DNA of 64,000 bases from Ancylobacter sp. Lp-2 (GTDB lineage Bacteria > Pseudomonadota > Alphaproteobacteria > Rhizobiales > Xanthobacteraceae). The position numbers and the translations under genes were made by a program. Position 1 is the stretch's first letter. Each line of letters opens with the position of its first letter. The DNA lies in NCBI RefSeq assembly GCF_020523795.1, contig NZ_JAJALI010000015.1, positions 1-64,000 on the forward strand, written 5' to 3'. Shown here piece by piece: positions 9,720 through 17,423 of the stretch. The notes under the pieces are model-generated. The model did no database searches. It was not told the DNA's origin and worked only from the letters and a program-made list of their open reading frames with translations.

Positions 9720-9922
9720 CCGACCATACGCTGATCCCCGGCAAGTCCCGCCGGCCGTTCTTCCTGCGGCGCGGCCCGATGGAAATGCTTGCCGTCGCCC
9801 TCATCGCGCTCGGCTTCCTCATGCTGTTCCAGCCCTTCGCGCTGGTGCTCTACACCTATTCCTTCATCACCCTCCTCGCCGGCACGCTGATGTTCACCAT
9901 CGTGTCGAAATTCCCGGAGTAG
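9716..9922 (+). CDS. Small membrane protein of the ABC operon
   Basis: The 68-aa protein has a basic N-terminus (GKSRRPFFLRR) and two hydrophobic helices at about residues 23-40 and 44-63. It overlaps the permease gene by 4 nt and ends 4 nt before the first ATPase gene, so it is clearly a translated member of the operon. Glycerol ABC operons of rhizobia (glpSTPQUV) also carry a small membrane protein, GlpU, between permease and other genes. I do not recognise this one as that family. It may be an accessory subunit; function unknown. Confidence 0.75.
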   Translation: MTDHTLIPGKSRRPFFLRRGPMEMLAVALIALGFLMLFQPFALVLYTYSFITLLAGTLMFTIVSKFPE

Positions 9923-9926
9923 GCCG

Positions 9927-11069
9927 ATGGCCGAGATCAGGGTCGACCACCTCCGCAAGGCCTTCGGCGAGTTCGTCGCGGTGCAGGATTCCTCCTTCAC
10001 CGTCGAGGACGGCGAGTTCCTCGCCCTTCTCGGGCCGTCGGGCTGCGGCAAGACCACCACTTTGCGCATGATCGCCGGGCTGGAGCTGCCCACCGGCGGC
10101 GCCATCCATCTCGGCGGCGAGGACGTCACCTACAAGCGCGCCAGCGAGCGCGACATCGCCTTCGTGTTCCAGCTCTTCGCGCTCTACCCGCACATGAACG
10201 TGCGCCGGAACATCGGCTTCCCGCTGCTCTCGCAGGGCGTGCCGAAGGCGGAGATAAAGCGCCGCGTCGAGGAGACGGCGAAGCTCCTGCAGATCGACCA
10301 CATCCTCGACCGCCCGGTGTCCGGCCTCGCCGGCGGCGACCGCCAGCGGGTGGCGCTGGGCCGCGCCATCGTGCGGCGGCCGAAATGCTTCCTGATGGAC
10401 GAGCCGCTCGGCACGCTCGACGCCGAGTTCCGCGATGTGATGGTCCGCGAGCTGCGCGAACTGCACAACCGCATCCACGCCACCACGGTCTACGTCACCC
10501 ACGACCAGATTGAGGCGATGGCGATGGCCGACAAGATCGCGGTGATGAATCACGGCATCATCGAGCAGTTCGCCACCCCGCGCGAGATCTACAACCGCCC
10601 GGCCTCGATGTATGTCGCCGACTTCATCGGTTCGCCGCCGATGAACTTCCTGCGCTTCACCGCCGGCCTGCCGAAGGGTGCCCGCATCGCCCGCATCGAC
10701 GGGGCGGATGTGCAGATGCCCGAGTTGCGCGCCGACGTCGCCGAGGGCGAGCTCGCCTTGGGCGTGCGTCCCGAGCACATCCGCTTTTCCGACACCTCGC
10801 CGCTGCGCGGGGCGATCTATGGCGCGGAATATCTCGGCACCAACCAGATCGTCACGGTCGAGACGGCGGGCGGCCTCGTCCGCGCCCGTCTGCCGGCCGA
10901 GCGCTCCTACCGCATCGGCGACCGCGTCGGCCTCGCCTTCGTCGCCGACCGGCTGTCGCTGTTTGATTGCCGTAGCGGCCGCGCCGTTCCCTCGGTGCTG
11001 CATGAGGGCGTGCTGGCGCGCGACACCCGCCACCGCGAAATGCGCGATCTGGAGGCCCATCATGGCTGA
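9927..11069 (+). CDS. ABC transporter ATP-binding protein with divergent signature motif
   Basis: The 380-aa MalK-type ATPase has Walker A GPSGCGKTT (36-44), Q-loop FQLFALYPHM, Walker B CFLMDEP (154-160), switch His192 and a C-terminal TOBE-like region. The ABC signature, usually LSGGQ, reads LAGGD (134-138), and the D-loop region reads LGTLD instead of LSNLD. Its partner encoded just downstream keeps LSGGE. A heterodimer would therefore have one standard and one altered ATP site. The two-ATPase arrangement resembles GlpS/GlpT of rhizobial glycerol importers. It overlaps the next gene by 8 nt. Confidence 0.88.
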   Translation: MAEIRVDHLRKAFGEFVAVQDSSFTVEDGEFLALLGPSGCGKTTTLRMIAGLELPTGGAIHLGGEDVTYKRASERDIAFVFQLFALYPHMNVRRNIGFPLLSQGVPKAEIKRRVEETAKLLQIDHILDRPVSGLAGGDRQRVALGRAIVRRPKCFLMDEPLGTLDAEFRDVMVRELRELHNRIHATTVYVTHDQIEAMAMADKIAVMNHGIIEQFATPREIYNRPASMYVADFIGSPPMNFLRFTAGLPKGARIARIDGADVQMPELRADVAEGELALGVRPEHIRFSDTSPLRGAIYGAEYLGTNQIVTVETAGGLVRARLPAERSYRIGDRVGLAFVADRLSLFDCRSGRAVPSVLHEGVLARDTRHREMRDLEAHHG

Positions 11070-12078
11070 TGTCACGCTGAAGAGCGTCACCCGCAGCTTC
11101 GGCGACAAGCGCGCGGTCGACAGTCTCGACCTGCATATTGCCGATGGCGAATTCGTGGTGCTGCTCGGCCCCACCGGCGCCGGCAAGACCACCACGCTGC
11201 GCCTCATCGCCGGGCTGGAGAAGCCGGATGCCGGCACGGTGGAGATCGGCGGGCGGCCGATGAACGGCCAGTCCCCCGCCGGGCGCGACGTCGCCTTCGT
11301 GTTCCAGCAATATTCGCTGTACCCGCATCTCACCGTCTACGAGAACCTGGCCTTCCCGTTGCGCTCGCCGGCGCGGCGGATGGACAAGGCGACCATCGAT
11401 GCCCGGGTGCGGCAGGTGGCGAAGATGGTGCGCATCGACCACAAGCTGGAGAACCGCTCGACAAGGCTGTCGGGCGGCGAGATGCAGCGCGTCGCCATCG
11501 GCCGGGCGCTGGTGCGCCGGCCCTCGATCTACCTGATGGACGAGCCGCTCTCTTCGCTCGACGCCAAGCTGCGCGGCGAATTGCGTCTCGAGCTGAAGCG
11601 CATCCAGAAGGAACTCGGCGCCACCCTGCTCTACGTCACCCACGACCAGATCGAGGCGATGACCATGGCCGACCGCATCGGCATCCTCGCCGAGGGCAAG
11701 CTGGTGCAGATCGGCACCCCGCGCGAGATCTACGCCAACCCGGCCAATCTGCACGTCGCCGCCCGGCTCGGCCAGCCGCACATCAATCTGGTGCCGCCGG
11801 GCCTGCTGCCCGACGCCGCCACGCCGGTGGGCACCCGCACCATCGGCGCGCGTACCGAGCATCTGGAGATCGCCCGCACCCGGGAGGGCGCCGCCGGCAA
11901 TGCCGAGGTCGACTGGATCGAGCATCTCGGCGACCAGAACCACCTGCACATCAAGGTCGACGGCCACAAGCTGGTGACGCTGGCCGATCCCGACCTGCCG
12001 GTCGAGGCGGGCGACCGTGTCAGCGTGCGATTGCGCCAGCCACTCTATTTCGGTGGCGACGGGCAGCGCCTCGCGTGA
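11062..12078 (+). CDS. ABC transporter ATP-binding protein (canonical partner)
   Basis: The 338-aa MalK/UgpC-type ATPase has Walker A GPTGAGKTT, Q-loop FQQYSLYPHL, signature LSGGE (136-140), Walker B SIYLMDEP, D-loop LSSLD and switch His in VTHDQIEAM, then a TOBE domain. The ATG at 11062 lies inside the upstream ATPase gene and gives the standard N-terminus; the longer frame upstream is a shadow of that gene. It is the last importer gene. A 151-nt gap with an inverted repeat (GAGCCCG/CGGGCTC, 12189-12214) precedes the kinase genes. Confidence 0.9.
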   Translation: MADVTLKSVTRSFGDKRAVDSLDLHIADGEFVVLLGPTGAGKTTTLRLIAGLEKPDAGTVEIGGRPMNGQSPAGRDVAFVFQQYSLYPHLTVYENLAFPLRSPARRMDKATIDARVRQVAKMVRIDHKLENRSTRLSGGEMQRVAIGRALVRRPSIYLMDEPLSSLDAKLRGELRLELKRIQKELGATLLYVTHDQIEAMTMADRIGILAEGKLVQIGTPREIYANPANLHVAARLGQPHINLVPPGLLPDAATPVGTRTIGARTEHLEIARTREGAAGNAEVDWIEHLGDQNHLHIKVDGHKLVTLADPDLPVEAGDRVSVRLRQPLYFGGDGQRLA

Positions 12079-12229
12079 CATGAAGACAGGCGGCGCGGTT
12101 CGCTGCGTCGCATCATGTGTCGGCCAGCGCCTCTTCCGGTCGGGTCCCTTGCCCGGTCGATAGGAAGAAGTGCCGGATTCAGGAGAGTGAGCCCGATCCG
12201 GTCGGGGCGGGCTCTGGGGATCGGAAGCA

Positions 12230-13864
12230 ATGACCAAGCATTTCTTCAACCGCCGCGAGGCCATCGTCACCGAGGCGCTGGACGGTCTCATCCGTACCAC
12301 TCCGCCCGGCCGGCTGGCCCGGCTCGACACCTATCCCGACATCAAGGTGGTCCTCCGCGCCGATTGGGACAGGTCGAAGGTGGCGGTGGTCTCCGGCGGC
12401 GGCGCCGGTCACGAGCCCTCGCATGCCGGCTTCGTCGGCCGCGGCATGCTCACCGCCGCCGTCTCCGGCGAGATCTTCGCCTCGCCGAGCGTGGAAGCCG
12501 TGCTCACCGCCATCCGCGCCGTCACCGGCGCGCCGGGCTGCCTGCTGGTGGTGAAGAACTACACCGGCGACCGGCTGAATTTCGGCCTCGCCGCCGAGCG
12601 CGCCCGCGCCGAGGGCTTCAAGGTCGAGGTGGTGATCGTCGCCGACGACATCGCGCTGCCCGACCTGCCGCAGCCGCGCGGCATCGCCGGCACGCTGTTC
12701 GTGCACAAGATCGCCGGCCATCACGCCGAGGCGGGCGCCGACCTTGCCAGCGTGGCGGCGGCGGCCAAGGCGGCGGCGCACGACATCGCCTCGCTTGGCG
12801 TGTCGTTCTCCTCCTGCTCGATCCCCGGCCAGAATTTCACCGAGCGGCTCGGCGAGGCCGAGGGTGAGCTCGGCCTCGGCATCCACGGCGAGCCGGGCGT
12901 CGAGCGTATCGCGGTGCAGCCGGTCGACGCGCTGGTGGCGCGGATGGGCGAGCATCTGGCGCCGAAGCTCGAAGCCGGCGCCAGCTACGCCCTGCTGGTC
13001 AACAATCTCGGCGCCGTGCCGCCTTTGGAGATGTCGCTGATCGCCGACAGCGTGCTGCGCGCGCCGCTCGGCGCCGGGGTGAAGCTGGTAATCGGCCCGC
13101 AGGCGCTGATGACGGCGCTGAACATGAACGGCTTCTCGCTGTCCTTCCTCAAGCTCGACGCCGCGCGGGAAGCCGCGCTGGCCTCGCCGGTCGAGCCGCT
13201 GGCCTGGCGTCCGGCGGTGACGGCCGGCCCGGTCGTCGTGGTGCCGGCGCCCGCCGCGCCGCGCGCCGAGATCCCGCCCGCCAGCGGCGACGCCACCGCC
13301 GAGGCGGTGATCCGCACCGCCTGCGCCGCCCTCATCGGGCTGGAGGCGGAGCTGAACCGCCTCGACGCCAAGGCGGGCGACGGCGATACCGGCTCCACCG
13401 TCGCTACCGGCGCCCGCGCCATCGAGGGCAAGCTCGCCTCCCTGCCGCTCGCCGACATCGCCGCGACGCTCGCCGTCATCGGCGAGACGCTGGCCACCGC
13501 CATGGGCGGGTCGAGCGGCGTGCTGCTCTCCATCTTCTTCACCGCGAGCGCCAAGGCGGTCGCCGAGGGCAAGAACATCCCCGCCGCGCTGCTCGCCGGC
13601 CTCGACCGCATGACCTTCTATGGCGGGGCGACGCTGGGCGCCCGCACCATGGTCGACGCGCTCGATCCCGGCTTGAAGGCGCTGGCGTCCGGCGGCCTCC
13701 CCGGCGCCGCCGAGGCGGCGGATACCGGCGCTGAGGCCACCAAGGCGATGACCCATGCCCGCGCCGGCCGCGCTTCCTATGTCGCGGCGCGCGATCTCGA
13801 AGGCTCGGCCGATCCCGGCGCGGTGGCGGTGGCTGCGGTGTTCGCGGCGCTCGCGCGGGGATAG
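12230..13864 (+). CDS. ATP-type dihydroxyacetone kinase, DhaK-DhaL fusion
   Basis: The 544-aa protein has a DhaK domain at about residues 1-330 and a DhaL domain at about 345-540. The DhaK part has VVSGGGAGHEPSHAGFVG and the hemiaminal-forming His219 in GLGIHGEPG, to which the ketose binds covalently. The DhaL part has GDGDTG (Asp384, Asp386 for Mg-ATP). DGDTG with a fused layout is typical of ATP-dependent kinases. The separate DhaL downstream has DGDHG, the PTS type. Likely reaction: dihydroxyacetone or a related C3/C4 ketose plus ATP to the phosphate. The stop is followed within 30 nt by the dhaL start. Confidence 0.88.
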   Translation: MTKHFFNRREAIVTEALDGLIRTTPPGRLARLDTYPDIKVVLRADWDRSKVAVVSGGGAGHEPSHAGFVGRGMLTAAVSGEIFASPSVEAVLTAIRAVTGAPGCLLVVKNYTGDRLNFGLAAERARAEGFKVEVVIVADDIALPDLPQPRGIAGTLFVHKIAGHHAEAGADLASVAAAAKAAAHDIASLGVSFSSCSIPGQNFTERLGEAEGELGLGIHGEPGVERIAVQPVDALVARMGEHLAPKLEAGASYALLVNNLGAVPPLEMSLIADSVLRAPLGAGVKLVIGPQALMTALNMNGFSLSFLKLDAAREAALASPVEPLAWRPAVTAGPVVVVPAPAAPRAEIPPASGDATAEAVIRTACAALIGLEAELNRLDAKAGDGDTGSTVATGARAIEGKLASLPLADIAATLAVIGETLATAMGGSSGVLLSIFFTASAKAVAEGKNIPAALLAGLDRMTFYGGATLGARTMVDALDPGLKALASGGLPGAAEAADTGAEATKAMTHARAGRASYVAARDLEGSADPGAVAVAAVFAALARG

Positions 13865-13890
13865 TGGAAACCAGCACAGGGGAGGAGCCG

Positions 13891-14505
13891 ATGCATCTCG
13901 CCGCCGCCGATCTCTCCGCGCTGATCGCCCTGTGCCGGGCGGAGATCGACCGGCATGGCGAGCATCTGGGCGCGCTCGACAGCGCCATCGGCGACGGCGA
14001 CCACGGCGCCAATATGCGGCGCGGCCTCGAGGCGGTGTTCGCCGAGCGCGACGCCATCGCCGCCCTGCCGCTGCCGGCGGCGCTGGAGCGCATCGGCCTG
14101 GTGCTGGTGATGAATATCGGCGGCGCCGCCGGCCCGCTCTACGGCACGCTCTTGATGGAGCTCGGCCGCGCGCTGCCCGACGGCGACGAGGCCGACGACC
14201 TCGCCGCCCCGCTTGAGCGCGCCATCGCCGCCGTGGCGCGGCGCGGCCGCTCCGGTCCCGGCGACAAGACGCTGCTCGACGTGCTTTACCCGGTGCAGGC
14301 CGAACTGGTAAGGCGCTCGCCGCCGGGCGACATCGCCGCCTGCGCCCGCTCGGCGGCCCATTCCACCGGGCCGATGCAGGCGCGACGCGGTCGGGCGTCG
14401 TTTCTCGGCGCCCGCTCCATCGGCCACGAGGATCCCGGCGCCTCCAGCTGCGCCCTGCTCACCGCCGCCATCTGCGGCTATTTCGAGGAGCACCGCCCGT
14501 CATGA
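13891..14505 (+). CDS. dhaL: PTS-type dihydroxyacetone kinase ADP-binding subunit DhaL
   Basis: The 204-aa DhaL protein has the nucleotide/Mg motif GDGDHG (Asp35 and Asp37 with His38), typical of PTS-dependent kinases in which DhaL keeps ADP bound and is rephosphorylated by DhaM. I chose the ATG at 13891 over an in-frame GTG at 13864 because GGAGGAG lies 4-10 nt upstream of it. Overlaps dhaM by 4 nt. It should transfer phosphate from DhaM to the ketose bound on DhaK. Here DhaK is encoded 3 kb downstream, unless the fused kinase supplies the partner domain. Confidence 0.88.
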   Translation: MHLAAADLSALIALCRAEIDRHGEHLGALDSAIGDGDHGANMRRGLEAVFAERDAIAALPLPAALERIGLVLVMNIGGAAGPLYGTLLMELGRALPDGDEADDLAAPLERAIAAVARRGRSGPGDKTLLDVLYPVQAELVRRSPPGDIAACARSAAHSTGPMQARRGRASFLGARSIGHEDPGASSCALLTAAICGYFEEHRPS

Positions 14506-14924
14506 ACGCGCGTGCCGACCAGCCCTCCGCGCCGTCCCCGGCCAATGTCGGCATCGTCATCGTGTCGCATTCGCCGCTGGTGGCGAAGGGCGCCGCCGAC
14601 ATGGTGCGCCAGATGGTCGGCGACTGCGTGCCGCTCGCCTGGACCGGCGGCAATGTCGAGGGCGGGCTCGGCACCCATGTCGCCGGCATCGCGGCGGCGA
14701 TCGAGGCGGCGTGGTCGGAGGCAGGGGTCGCGATCTTCGTCGATCTCGGCGGCGCCGAGACCAATAGCGAGATGGCGGTCGAGCGGCTGGGCCCGGCGCG
14801 GGCGGCCCGCGTCGCCATCTGCAACGCCCCGCTGGTCGAGGGCGCGGTGGTGGCCGCCGCCGAGGCGTCGGGGGGCTCCAGCCTCGCCAAGGTGGTGGCG
14901 ACCGCCGAGGAGCTGTCCCCCTGA
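14502..14924 (+). CDS. dhaM: PTS-type dihydroxyacetone kinase phosphoryl donor DhaM (EIIA-Man domain only)
   Basis: The 140-aa single-domain EIIA-Man fold has its phospho-histidine in VIVSHSPLVAKG (His23). In E. coli, DhaM is one polypeptide of EIIA, HPr and truncated EI domains. Here only EIIA is present, and the next two genes encode HPr and EI in the same order. It takes phosphate from HPr and recharges ADP on DhaL. Overlapping start and stop codons tie it to dhaL and to the HPr gene. Confidence 0.88.
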   Translation: MNARADQPSAPSPANVGIVIVSHSPLVAKGAADMVRQMVGDCVPLAWTGGNVEGGLGTHVAGIAAAIEAAWSEAGVAIFVDLGGAETNSEMAVERLGPARAARVAICNAPLVEGAVVAAAEASGGSSLAKVVATAEELSP

Positions 14925-15286
14925 TGAGCGAGCCCAGCCCCGCCTTTCCGCGCGAGCGCAGCGGCGCCCGCTGGCAGACCGAGGTGGAAGTCACCCACGG
15001 CATCGGCCTGCATGCGCGCCCCTCGGTCGCCTTCACCCGGCTGGCCAAGAGCTTTCCCTGCGCCATCGAGGTGGCGGTGGACGGCTCGGCGGACTGGCTG
15101 AACGGCAAGAGCATCGTGAAGATCATGGGCGCCCGCATCCGTCGCGGCACCCGCCTGCGCATCCGCGCCGAGGGCTTTCGCGCCGAGGAGGCGATCGTCG
15201 CGCTCGGCGAGCTGGTGCGGCGCAATTTCGACGAGGACCGCAAGAATGCCCGTGCCGATGGTCGTCCGGATGGCCGGCCCGCGTGA
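14924..15286 (+). CDS. HPr-family phosphocarrier dedicated to the DhaM system
   Basis: The 120-aa protein has an extension of about 20 residues before the HPr core. The active-site His30 is in GIGLHARPS, and a Ser63 in NGKSIVKIM matches the regulatory Ser46 region of HPr. Its position between dhaM and the EI gene indicates that it shuttles phosphate from EI to DhaM. The start overlaps the dhaM stop by one base, and its 3' end overlaps the EI reading frame. Whether HPr kinase acts on Ser63 cannot be judged from this window. Confidence 0.88.
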   Translation: MSEPSPAFPRERSGARWQTEVEVTHGIGLHARPSVAFTRLAKSFPCAIEVAVDGSADWLNGKSIVKIMGARIRRGTRLRIRAEGFRAEEAIVALGELVRRNFDEDRKNARADGRPDGRPA

Positions 15287-16961
15287 GCTGACCGGCAAGG
15301 CGGCCTCGCCCGGCCGCGCCTGCGGTCCGGCGTTCCGCGCCCTCGCGCCGGCCGCGCCCCCGGCGATGGCCGGGGAGGACGCGCGCGCCGCGCTGGCCGG
15401 CGCGGTGACGGTGGCGATCGGCGAATTGCGGGCGCTGGCCGCCGGCGCCGATGCCGAGAGCGCCGGCGTGCTCGACTTCCAGATCGAGATGCTGCTCGAC
15501 GACGACCTGATCGAGCCGGCGCTCGCGCGCATCGCCCGCGGGGAGGGCGCCGCGCTGGCCTGGGCCGGCGCGATGGACGCCCACATCGCCGCGCTGGTCG
15601 CCGATGACGGCCACGATGCGGCGGACACCATTGGGGCGCGCGGCGCTGGCGAAGATGCCTTCGCCGATGGGGTTGGGGAGCGCGGCTCCGGCGAGGACGC
15701 CTTCGCCGATGGAGTTGGAGAGCGCGGCGCTGGCGAAGATGCCTTCGCCGCGCGGGCCGCCGATCTCGCCGACCTCCGGCAGCGCGTGCTCGATGCGCTC
15801 GCCGGACGGCCGCGTGCCGATTTCCCCGCCGCCGCGATCTATGTCGGCGACGACATGCCGCCCAGCCTGTTCCTCGCCCATGACTGGTCGAAGGGCGGCG
15901 GCATCGCGCTCGGCGCCGGCAGCACGGTGAGCCATGTCGCCATGTTGGCCCGCGCGCGCGGCGTGCCGATGGTCATCGGCCTCGGGCCGCTCGCCGTCGT
16001 CGCCGGCCAGCCGCTGCTCGTCGACGGCACGGCCGGGCGGGTCGGCCTCGATCCGGCCGAACCGGTCGCGCCGCCGCTTCCGACCATCATTCCCGCCGCC
16101 GTCGCCGGGCCGGGCGGGGCGTTCCGGCTGAGCGTCAACCTCAACAGCCTGTCCGACCTCGCCGCCGTCGATCCCGCCACGGTGGACGGCGTCGGGCTGG
16201 TACGCAGCGAATTCCTGTTCCTCTCGCCGGCCGAGGCGCTGAGCGAGGAGCGGCATGTCGACTGCTACCGCGCCATCCTCGCGCGCTTTTCCGGCCGCCC
16301 GGTGCGGCTGCGGTTGCTCGATCTCGGCGGCGACAAGGCGCTGCCCGGCCTCGTCGAAGGCGGGCCGGCCTCGCTGCTCGGCGAGCGCGGCATCCGCTTC
16401 CTGCTGGCGCATCCCGATCTCGCCCGCATCCAGGCGCGGGCGATCCTGCGCGCGGCGGCGGACAGTCCGGCAACCCGTGACTCCGTCAGCGTGCTGCTGC
16501 CGATGGTGACGCTGCCGCAGGAGGTCGCCGCCATGGCCGCCTTGTTCGATGAGGAGGCCGCCCGCCTCGCCCGGCTCGGCATCGCCGCGCGGCGCCCGCC
16601 GCTCGGCATCATGGTGGAGGTGCCGGCCGCTGCCCTCACGCTCGACCTGTTCGAGGCGGCGGCGTTCTTTTCGGTGGGGACCAACGATCTGATGCAGTAT
16701 CTGTCGGCGGCCGCGCGCGACAATCCCATCGCCGCCCCGCTCAATGCCGGCTCGGAGACCGCCTTGTTCCGCCTGATGGCCCAGATCGCGACGACCGCGG
16801 AGGCGCTCGGCAAGCCGGTGTCGGTCTGCGGCGACCTCGCCGGCGATCCGGAGGCGCTGGCGCGGCTGGTCGGCCTCGGCTTCCGCGATTTCTCGGTCGC
16901 ACCCTCGCGCCTCGCCGCCATCGGCCCGCTGCGGCGCGCCATGCCCGCCGGGGAGGGGTGA
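15246..16961 (+). CDS. Phosphoenolpyruvate-protein phosphotransferase (Enzyme I)
   Basis: This 571-aa Enzyme I is full length. Phospho-His230 is in STVSHVAMLARARG. The PEP-binding region includes GLVRSEFLF and RLLDLGGDKALPG. GTNDLMQY and the catalytic Cys528 in VSVCGDLAGD complete the site. PEP phosphorylates this protein, which passes phosphate to HPr, DhaM and DhaL. Residues about 131-168 carry three copies of a 14-residue repeat (RGxGEDAFADGVGE) in the HPr-binding helical region, which pushes the active His about 30 residues further along than in E. coli after N-terminal offset. Start is uncertain: ATGs at 15246, 15258 and 15270 are in frame, all inside the HPr gene. Confidence 0.9.
   Translation: MPVPMVVRMAGPRELTGKAASPGRACGPAFRALAPAAPPAMAGEDARAALAGAVTVAIGELRALAAGADAESAGVLDFQIEMLLDDDLIEPALARIARGEGAALAWAGAMDAHIAALVADDGHDAADTIGARGAGEDAFADGVGERGSGEDAFADGVGERGAGEDAFAARAADLADLRQRVLDALAGRPRADFPAAAIYVGDDMPPSLFLAHDWSKGGGIALGAGSTVSHVAMLARARGVPMVIGLGPLAVVAGQPLLVDGTAGRVGLDPAEPVAPPLPTIIPAAVAGPGGAFRLSVNLNSLSDLAAVDPATVDGVGLVRSEFLFLSPAEALSEERHVDCYRAILARFSGRPVRLRLLDLGGDKALPGLVEGGPASLLGERGIRFLLAHPDLARIQARAILRAAADSPATRDSVSVLLPMVTLPQEVAAMAALFDEEAARLARLGIAARRPPLGIMVEVPAAALTLDLFEAAAFFSVGTNDLMQYLSAAARDNPIAAPLNAGSETALFRLMAQIATTAEALGKPVSVCGDLAGDPEALARLVGLGFRDFSVAPSRLAAIGPLRRAMPAGEG
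15639..15750 (+). repeat. 42-bp tandem in-frame repeat inside Enzyme I
   Basis: Units begin at 15639, 15681 and 15723 with an exact 42-nt period; the third is cut after 28 nt. The first 28 nt of units 1 and 3 are identical and unit 2 differs at 4 positions. Each unit contains a hairpin, GGCGAAG-ATGC-CTTCGCC in units 1 and 3, with one wobble pair in unit 2. The period is a multiple of three, so the reading frame is kept and encodes RGxGEDAFADGVGE. Confidence 0.8.
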
Positions 16962-16964
16962 GCC

Positions 16965-17372
16965 GTGGCGCGGGAGCTCGACGAGGCGGTGATCGCCTAC
17001 AAGGCCATGCTGGCCGGCATTCTCGACAACCGGCCCTCCGGCACCCGCCAGCGGCTGGCCTCGGCGCTCGGCAAGCATCGCAGCTTCGTCACCCAGGTGA
17101 CCAGCCCGACCTATGACACGCCGCTGCCGGCCCGGCACTTGCCGACGATCTTCCGCGTCTGCCATTTCAGCCCGGCCGAGCAGGAGCGCTTCCTGCTCGC
17201 CTATGACGCCGCCCATCCCGGCAAGCTGCCGGAGGCCGGGGGCGGTGAGCGGCTGCGCCCGCTGACGCTGATGGCGCCGGACTTCGGCGACGACAAGAAG
17301 AACCGCCAGTTCGACGAGGCGGTCGCCGAGTTCGCCCAGAAGATGGCGGCGCTGGTGAATGGCGGTGAGTGA
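16965..17372 (+). CDS. Hypothetical HTH-like protein in the dihydroxyacetone kinase cluster
   Basis: The 135-aa protein begins at GTG 16965, 3 nt after the EI stop, behind a GGGGAGGGG ribosome site. Residues about 27-60 (TRQRLASALGKHRSFVTQVT...) look like an XRE-type helix-turn-helix, and the C-terminus is a short amphipathic helix. I do not recognise the family. Its place between EI and dhaK suggests a local regulator or adaptor of the kinase cluster, but no enzymatic motif is visible. Position and codon use support a real gene. Confidence 0.7.
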   Translation: MARELDEAVIAYKAMLAGILDNRPSGTRQRLASALGKHRSFVTQVTSPTYDTPLPARHLPTIFRVCHFSPAEQERFLLAYDAAHPGKLPEAGGGERLRPLTLMAPDFGDDKKNRQFDEAVAEFAQKMAALVNGGE

Positions 17373-17423
17373 GCGGTTCCACCATAGCGGCATCCGCCCG
17401 CTTGCGCGCCGGAGCGCCGGGCG

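Noticed and set aside
15639-15750. CRISPR-like repeats
   Set aside because: Contiguous 42-bp tandem units with no spacers, inside a coding gene.
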